Assembly (NCBI GenBank): GCA_007121575.1
Contig: SKKJ01000066.1
Span: 1 to 10,397 of the forward strand
Origin: Natronomonas sp.
GTDB lineage: Archaea; Halobacteriota; Halobacteria; Halobacteriales; Haloarculaceae
DNA: 10,397 nt
Direction of reading: 5' to 3'
The notes below the pieces were generated by a model. That model had not been told where the DNA came from. It saw only the letters and a list, made by a program, of their open reading frames with translations, and made no database searches. Each line of letters begins with the position of its first letter. The first letter of the stretch is position 1. Made by a program: the position numbers and the translations under genes. Shown here piece by piece: positions 7,292 through 10,397 of this stretch.

Positions 7292-8425
7292 TCACCGAAC
7301 GTGGAATTCGGTGGCGATACCCTGTCCGTAGCCGATACAGAGCGTCGAAAGCCCGAGCCCACCACCACGCCGACGAAGTTCGTGGATTAACGTAATCGGG
7401 AGGCGAGCTCCCGATGCGCCCACCGGATGTCCGAGTGCGATCGCGCCACCGTTGACGTTGAACACGTCGTCGTCGAACCCGAGTTCGTCTTGGCAGGCCA
7501 GCGTCTGGCTCGCGAAGGCTTCGTTCAGCTCGACGAGATCGTAACTTCCAGCGTCTCGCCTAGTTTGCTCCCAGAGGCCGCGAACCGCCGGAACCGGGCC
7601 GACACCCATTATCCGCGGATCGACGCCGGCGACGTTGTGTCCCCCGACTTCGGCTAAGATATTCAACCCGTGATCTTCCGCGAACTCAAGCGACGTGAGC
7701 AGTACGGCCGCGGCGCCGTCGCTTATCTGAGAGGCGTTCGCGGCCGTTACCGTTCCGTCGTCGCGAAACGCCGGCGGAAGGTTCGAGATCTTCTCTTTCG
7801 TCGTTCCCGGACGGATCCCCTCATCGGTATCGACGACTCCGTGCTCCGTCTCGATCGGGAGTATCTCGTCGTCGAATTTCCCCGCTTGGTTCGCCTCGTG
7901 AGCGCGCTGTTGGCTCCGCGCCGCATATGCGTCTTGCCGCTCCCGCCGGATATCGTACTCCTTCGCGACTCGTTCTGCGGTTTGTCCCATCGGAAGGTCG
8001 TCGACGTCGTATCGCTCCGCGATGCCGCTGTATCGCCGAATAGATGGGATCTCCACGTTCGACATATTTTCGACCCCACCCGCGAAGACGACGTCGCGAT
8101 ATCCGGATCGTATGCTGTCGCTCGCGCTGATGAGCGCCTCCGCGGATGAGCCGCACTGGCGATTGATCGTCGTCGCTGGAACCTCCTCACCGAGCTCTGA
8201 GAGCAACGCGATAACTCGACCGATGTTGCCCGCTTGGCTTTCGACCGGACGGGCGCACCCCCACATCACGTCGTCGACGTGGCTCCCGTCGAGTTCCGTT
8301 CGTTCGAGGATTTCGTTCACCAGCGGGACGGCTAAATCCTCGCTCGCGACGTCGGCTAAGACACCTCCTTTCTTTCCCTGTGGTGTTCTGATGGCCTCGA
8401 CCACGACCGGCGTTGACATGCTCAT
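7292..8425 (-). CDS. Thiolase (acetyl-CoA C-acyltransferase family)
   Basis: This 377-residue protein is slightly shorter than most thiolases (about 390) but has all catalytic elements: nucleophile Cys91 in [19 protein letters not shown] (Asn301, Glu302), [16 protein letters not shown] with His333, and the second Cys363 in [13 protein letters not shown]. It also has [16 protein letters not shown] (266-280). The CIGxGQGIAT ending resembles FadA-type 3-ketoacyl-CoA thiolases. It would cleave a 3-oxoacyl-CoA to acetyl-CoA plus a shorter acyl-CoA, or condense acetyl-CoA, in the cytoplasm. Two starts are possible: ATG 8425 and ATG 8419. A purine-rich AGGGG ends 2 bases before the first but 8 before the second, so 8419 is better spaced if a Shine-Dalgarno is used. 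Its stop lies 23 bases from the stop of the convergent CapA-like gene. It lies 108 bases downstream of the SAF-domain oxidoreductase on the same strand. Confidence 0.93.
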   Translation of the reverse strand: MSMSTPVVVEAIRTPQGKKGGVLADVASEDLAVPLVNEILERTELDGSHVDDVMWGCARPVESQAGNIGRVIALLSELGEEVPATTINRQCGSSAEALISASDSIRSGYRDVVFAGGVENMSNVEIPSIRRYSGIAERYDVDDLPMGQTAERVAKEYDIRRERQDAYAARSQQRAHEANQAGKFDDEILPIETEHGVVDTDEGIRPGTTKEKISNLPPAFRDDGTVTAANASQISDGAAAVLLTSLEFAEDHGLNILAEVGGHNVAGVDPRIMGVGPVPAVRGLWEQTRRDAGSYDLVELNEAFASQTLACQDELGFDDDVFNVNGGAIALGHPVGASGARLPITLIHELRRRGGGLGLSTLCIGYGQGIATEFHVR

Positions 8426-8433
8426 ATCCCCTA

Positions 8434-8441
8434 TTTTATAA
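8434..8441 (-). promoter_or_regulatory. TATA-like element just upstream of the thiolase
   Basis: The minus strand reads TTATAAAA, ending 9 bases before ATG 8425. It is the only box A-like word in this 108-base gap, but the spacing is awkward: transcription starting about 25 bases later would fall inside the coding region, past both candidate ATGs. It may be a non-functional AT-rich patch, with the thiolase transcribed from upstream. Confidence 0.2.
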
Positions 8442-8533
8442 GTTACAACGTGAACCTTGCTACTACTCTCCCGAATATCTCCTCAGAGTCATCATCCCTC
8501 TCGATAACCCTCGTGTTCAGCCTATCGGGCGAA

Positions 8534-9841
8534 TCAAATGTTCATCTGCTCTTGGAGTTCGCGCAAGTGATACATCGGCTGGTCCGTATCGATCGAGACA
8601 TCGTCGGCCGTGATGATCTGGTCTCGATCGATCGGGTTGCGTACTTCGGCTCCTTCGAGCAGTTCGTAAGGTACGTACCCTTTGGCGTTCGCTCGACTCG
8701 CGTCCTCGGCGACGCCGTAAATGGTATACCCGCCGCTTCCGTCGATCTCTTCACCCGGCTTGAGATCACGCTTTGCCGCCGCGACGACGTCTGCGTGGTG
8801 TCCGATCGGTGTTCCCGTCGGTTCGTTCGAGAGAACCACGCTCGCGATGGTTCGGGTCGTTTCGGGAGCGAAATGATACGGGCTGTAAAACAGCTGGTGG
8901 GACCCGTCGTCGCTCGTGATGACGTTCGGACGCTGCGTGTAGTATTTCTGTAGCTGCTCGCTTTCGGTTTTCGTCACGACGAAGACGGTCATGTTGCGGT
9001 CGGAAGCGGTCACCGTATCGATCACGCCACCCCGTCCGAGCACGCCGCCGCTGGATTCCTCCCGGAGCGTGTCCGGTATCTCGTCGGTCGTGACCGTCGG
9101 GTGATGCATGCCGGTCGTGTCGATGCCAAATCCTAACGCGTTCGCCGCCGCCACCGATTCGACGGCTAACTTCGTCCCGTCGAGGAACGTGTTGTACATC
9201 CTCGGATCGGGGTCGATGTTCTTGCCGAACGACGTGATATAGCCGTGTCGTTCGATCGAGTCATCGGGCGTCCCGTACGGGTCTGGATCGCCCGATTTCA
9301 CGATCCCGGCGCTGACGATCTCGAATCCCGTGCTCTCCGCCCACTCTGCCAGCGTCGCGATCTTTCCCGGCTGATCGCCCGCCGCGAGCGAGTAGACGAC
9401 ATCGTTCTTTTCGGCCAGCGCGGCTAACAGCGGTCCGCACACGGTATCGGCTTCGATGCTCACGTTCAACAGATGCGTTCCGGACAGCAGCGTTTTGAAT
9501 CCGTGAAGCGCCGCGACGTTCGGGTTTCCGGTCGCCTCGACGACGATATCTACGTCGGCGTCGATGAGGGCGTCGCTGTTTCGGGTCACCGCACGCCGAT
9601 CCGTGCCGAACGTGGCGTTTATCTCACTCGTGTCGTCGACGAGCTCGATCGCCGATTCGGCGACGCCCGCACGAATCAGGGTGTCTGTCGCCTTCTCTTC
9701 GTCGATCTCGGCGACGACCGACGTCTCCATTCCGGACGTCGCTTCGATCGTGTGAATCAGCTGCGAGCCGAAAATTCCCGATCCGATCATCCCGATTCGG
9801 ATCGGTTCGTCCAGCTCCCGTAGGTTCGTTGCGAGGTTCAT
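8534..9841 (-). CDS. NAD(P)-dependent oxidoreductase with C-terminal SAF domain (homoserine dehydrogenase-like, COG4091 type)
   Basis: The 435-residue protein starts with a Rossmann fold: IRIGMIGSGIFGSQ (residues 14-27, GxGxxG at 20-25) for NAD(P), then VDIVVEATGNPNVAALHG (97-114) as in homoserine dehydrogenase-like oxidoreductases. SLAAGDQPGK (151-160) and the central block up to about 330 are typical of the group annotated as predicted homoserine dehydrogenase with an SAF domain. The C-terminus (about 345-435), with AAAKRDLKPGEEIDGSGGYTIYG, is the SAF domain, a small beta-clip module also found in sialate synthases and altronate dehydratases. No ACT domain is present, so classical threonine-pathway homoserine dehydrogenase is unlikely. 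It probably oxidises or reduces a small hydroxy- or oxo-acid; the substrate is unknown. It lies upstream of the thiolase on the same strand and is divergent from the MBL hydrolase gene. Confidence 0.88.
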   Translation of the reverse strand: MNLATNLRELDEPIRIGMIGSGIFGSQLIHTIEATSGMETSVVAEIDEEKATDTLIRAGVAESAIELVDDTSEINATFGTDRRAVTRNSDALIDADVDIVVEATGNPNVAALHGFKTLLSGTHLLNVSIEADTVCGPLLAALAEKNDVVYSLAAGDQPGKIATLAEWAESTGFEIVSAGIVKSGDPDPYGTPDDSIERHGYITSFGKNIDPDPRMYNTFLDGTKLAVESVAAANALGFGIDTTGMHHPTVTTDEIPDTLREESSGGVLGRGGVIDTVTASDRNMTVFVVTKTESEQLQKYYTQRPNVITSDDGSHQLFYSPYHFAPETTRTIASVVLSNEPTGTPIGHHADVVAAAKRDLKPGEEIDGSGGYTIYGVAEDASRANAKGYVPYELLEGAEVRNPIDRDQIITADDVSIDTDQPMYHLRELQEQMNI

Positions 9842-9856
9842 CGGATATCTGTTTGA

Positions 9857-9874
9857 TACTGGTTAACGTACTGG
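9857..9874. repeat. Direct repeat TACTGG, 12-base period
   Basis: TACTGG at 9857-9862 and 9869-9874 are spaced 12 bases apart, close to one helical turn, 16-33 bases upstream of the oxidoreductase start. GCAGTT (9904-9909) and AACTGC (9921-9926) form an inverted repeat nearby. Either could be a regulator site in this 101-base divergent region; neither has a clear box A beside it. Confidence 0.25.
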
Positions 9875-9942
9875 AAAAGTGTGTTGGTGTCTTCTCTCGT
9901 CGAGCAGTTACTGCTTTGTGAACTGCCCTCGTCTATGTGGTG

Positions 9943-10397
9943 ATGGCACCCACTGAGATCACGTTCCTGGGAAGCGGCGACGTCTTCGGAACCGACGGCC
10001 GACTCCAGACCTGCATACACGTCGAAACCGATTCGAGTGCCTTTCTCATCGACTGTGGCGCGACGGCGATGCCGGCGATGAAACGATACGGCGTCGATCC
10101 GAACGAGATCGATGCGATATTCATCTCGCACCTCCACGGCGATCACTTCGGCGGACTCACGTACTTCACCCTCGATGCGCAACACTCCTCGAAACGGACC
10201 GATCCGATCACGATCGTTGGCCCGCCCGGAATCGAGGCCCGAACGCGAAAGGCGATGGACGCGATGGTCCCGGGCTTGTGGGACGTCGACCAGCGGTTCG
10301 ATATGCGGTTTCGCGAACACGAACACGGCGTCGACATGACCGTCGGCGATATCACGCTGACGCCGTATGAGGTCATTCACGCCTGCGGCGCGCCGCC
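9943..10397 (+). CDS. MBL-fold metallo-hydrolase, N-terminal part (runs off right edge)
   Basis: An open frame from ATG 9943 continues to the window end with no stop, giving about 151 residues of a family that is usually 240-320 long. It begins APTEITFLGSGDVFGTDGR, the first strand and loop of the RNase Z-like branch of metallo-beta-lactamase folds, followed by FLIDCGATAM (34-43). The zinc-binding motif is ISHLHGDHFGGL (61-72): His63, His65, Asp67, His68. A further metal ligand is probably His146 in YEVIHACGAP. The enzyme should hydrolyse an ester, phosphodiester or lactone in the cytoplasm. GTG codons at 9940 and 9937 are in-frame alternative starts. It is divergent from the SAF-domain oxidoreductase, with 101 bases between the starts, which suggests shared control. 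The real substrate cannot be stated from this fragment. Confidence 0.87.
   Translation, partial: MAPTEITFLGSGDVFGTDGRLQTCIHVETDSSAFLIDCGATAMPAMKRYGVDPNEIDAIFISHLHGDHFGGLTYFTLDAQHSSKRTDPITIVGPPGIEARTRKAMDAMVPGLWDVDQRFDMRFREHEHGVDMTVGDITLTPYEVIHACGAP

Noticed and set aside
8442..8455. GTTACAACGTGAAC as an operator before the thiolase
   Set aside because: The dyad is imperfect in its arms and short; in a 108-base gap such a match is not persuasive.
8434..8533. Short plus-strand coding frames starting near 8413-8450
   Set aside because: They run antisense into the SAF-domain oxidoreductase and show no domain or ribosome-site support.
9838..10380. 180-codon antisense frame opposite the MBL hydrolase
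   Set aside because: It overlaps the oxidoreductase start region and lies opposite a frame with the HLHGDH zinc motif; the antisense translation has no recognisable domain.

Overview
The window looks like chromosomal DNA from a haloarchaeon (class Halobacteria). The proteins are acidic and rich in Asp and Glu. The GC-rich coding regions are broken by short AT-rich intergenic stretches with TATA-like box A elements. The solute-binding protein is a Tat-exported lipoprotein with an RRxFL motif and a Gly-rich linker, a style typical of haloarchaea. I saw no rRNA, tRNA, CRISPR array, insertion sequence or integrase.

Layout. On the minus strand at the left, a family III CoA-transferase (1320-2531) is followed by an MFS transporter (3-1217) that runs off the left edge. 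A 198-base divergent intergenic region (2532-2729) separates these from a plus-strand cluster: a TAXI-type TRAP solute receptor (2730-3851), a fused TRAP permease (3882-5864) and a CapA-like metallo-hydrolase (5937-7268). Convergent to these, on the minus strand, are a thiolase (7292-8425) and a COG4091-type SAF-domain oxidoreductase (8534-9841). Divergent from the oxidoreductase, the first part of an MBL-fold hydrolase (9943-10397) runs off the right edge. Coding density is high and no gap between genes exceeds 198 bases.

How the genes may fit together (inference). The receptor and permease form a complete TRAP-TAXI uptake system, normally for an organic acid. CoA-transferase III could activate an imported acid by moving CoA to it, and the thiolase could cleave or condense a 3-oxoacyl-CoA. 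The SAF-domain NAD(P)-dependent oxidoreductase, the cytosolic CapA-like protein and the MBL hydrolase would do less predictable redox and hydrolytic steps. The window therefore reads as an uptake-and-catabolism locus for an unidentified carboxylate. No gene here names the substrate. No transcriptional regulator is encoded, but the divergent intergenic region carries two clean inverted repeats, one of them lying on a TATA-like element, and a 13-base word that recurs at the MFS start codon.
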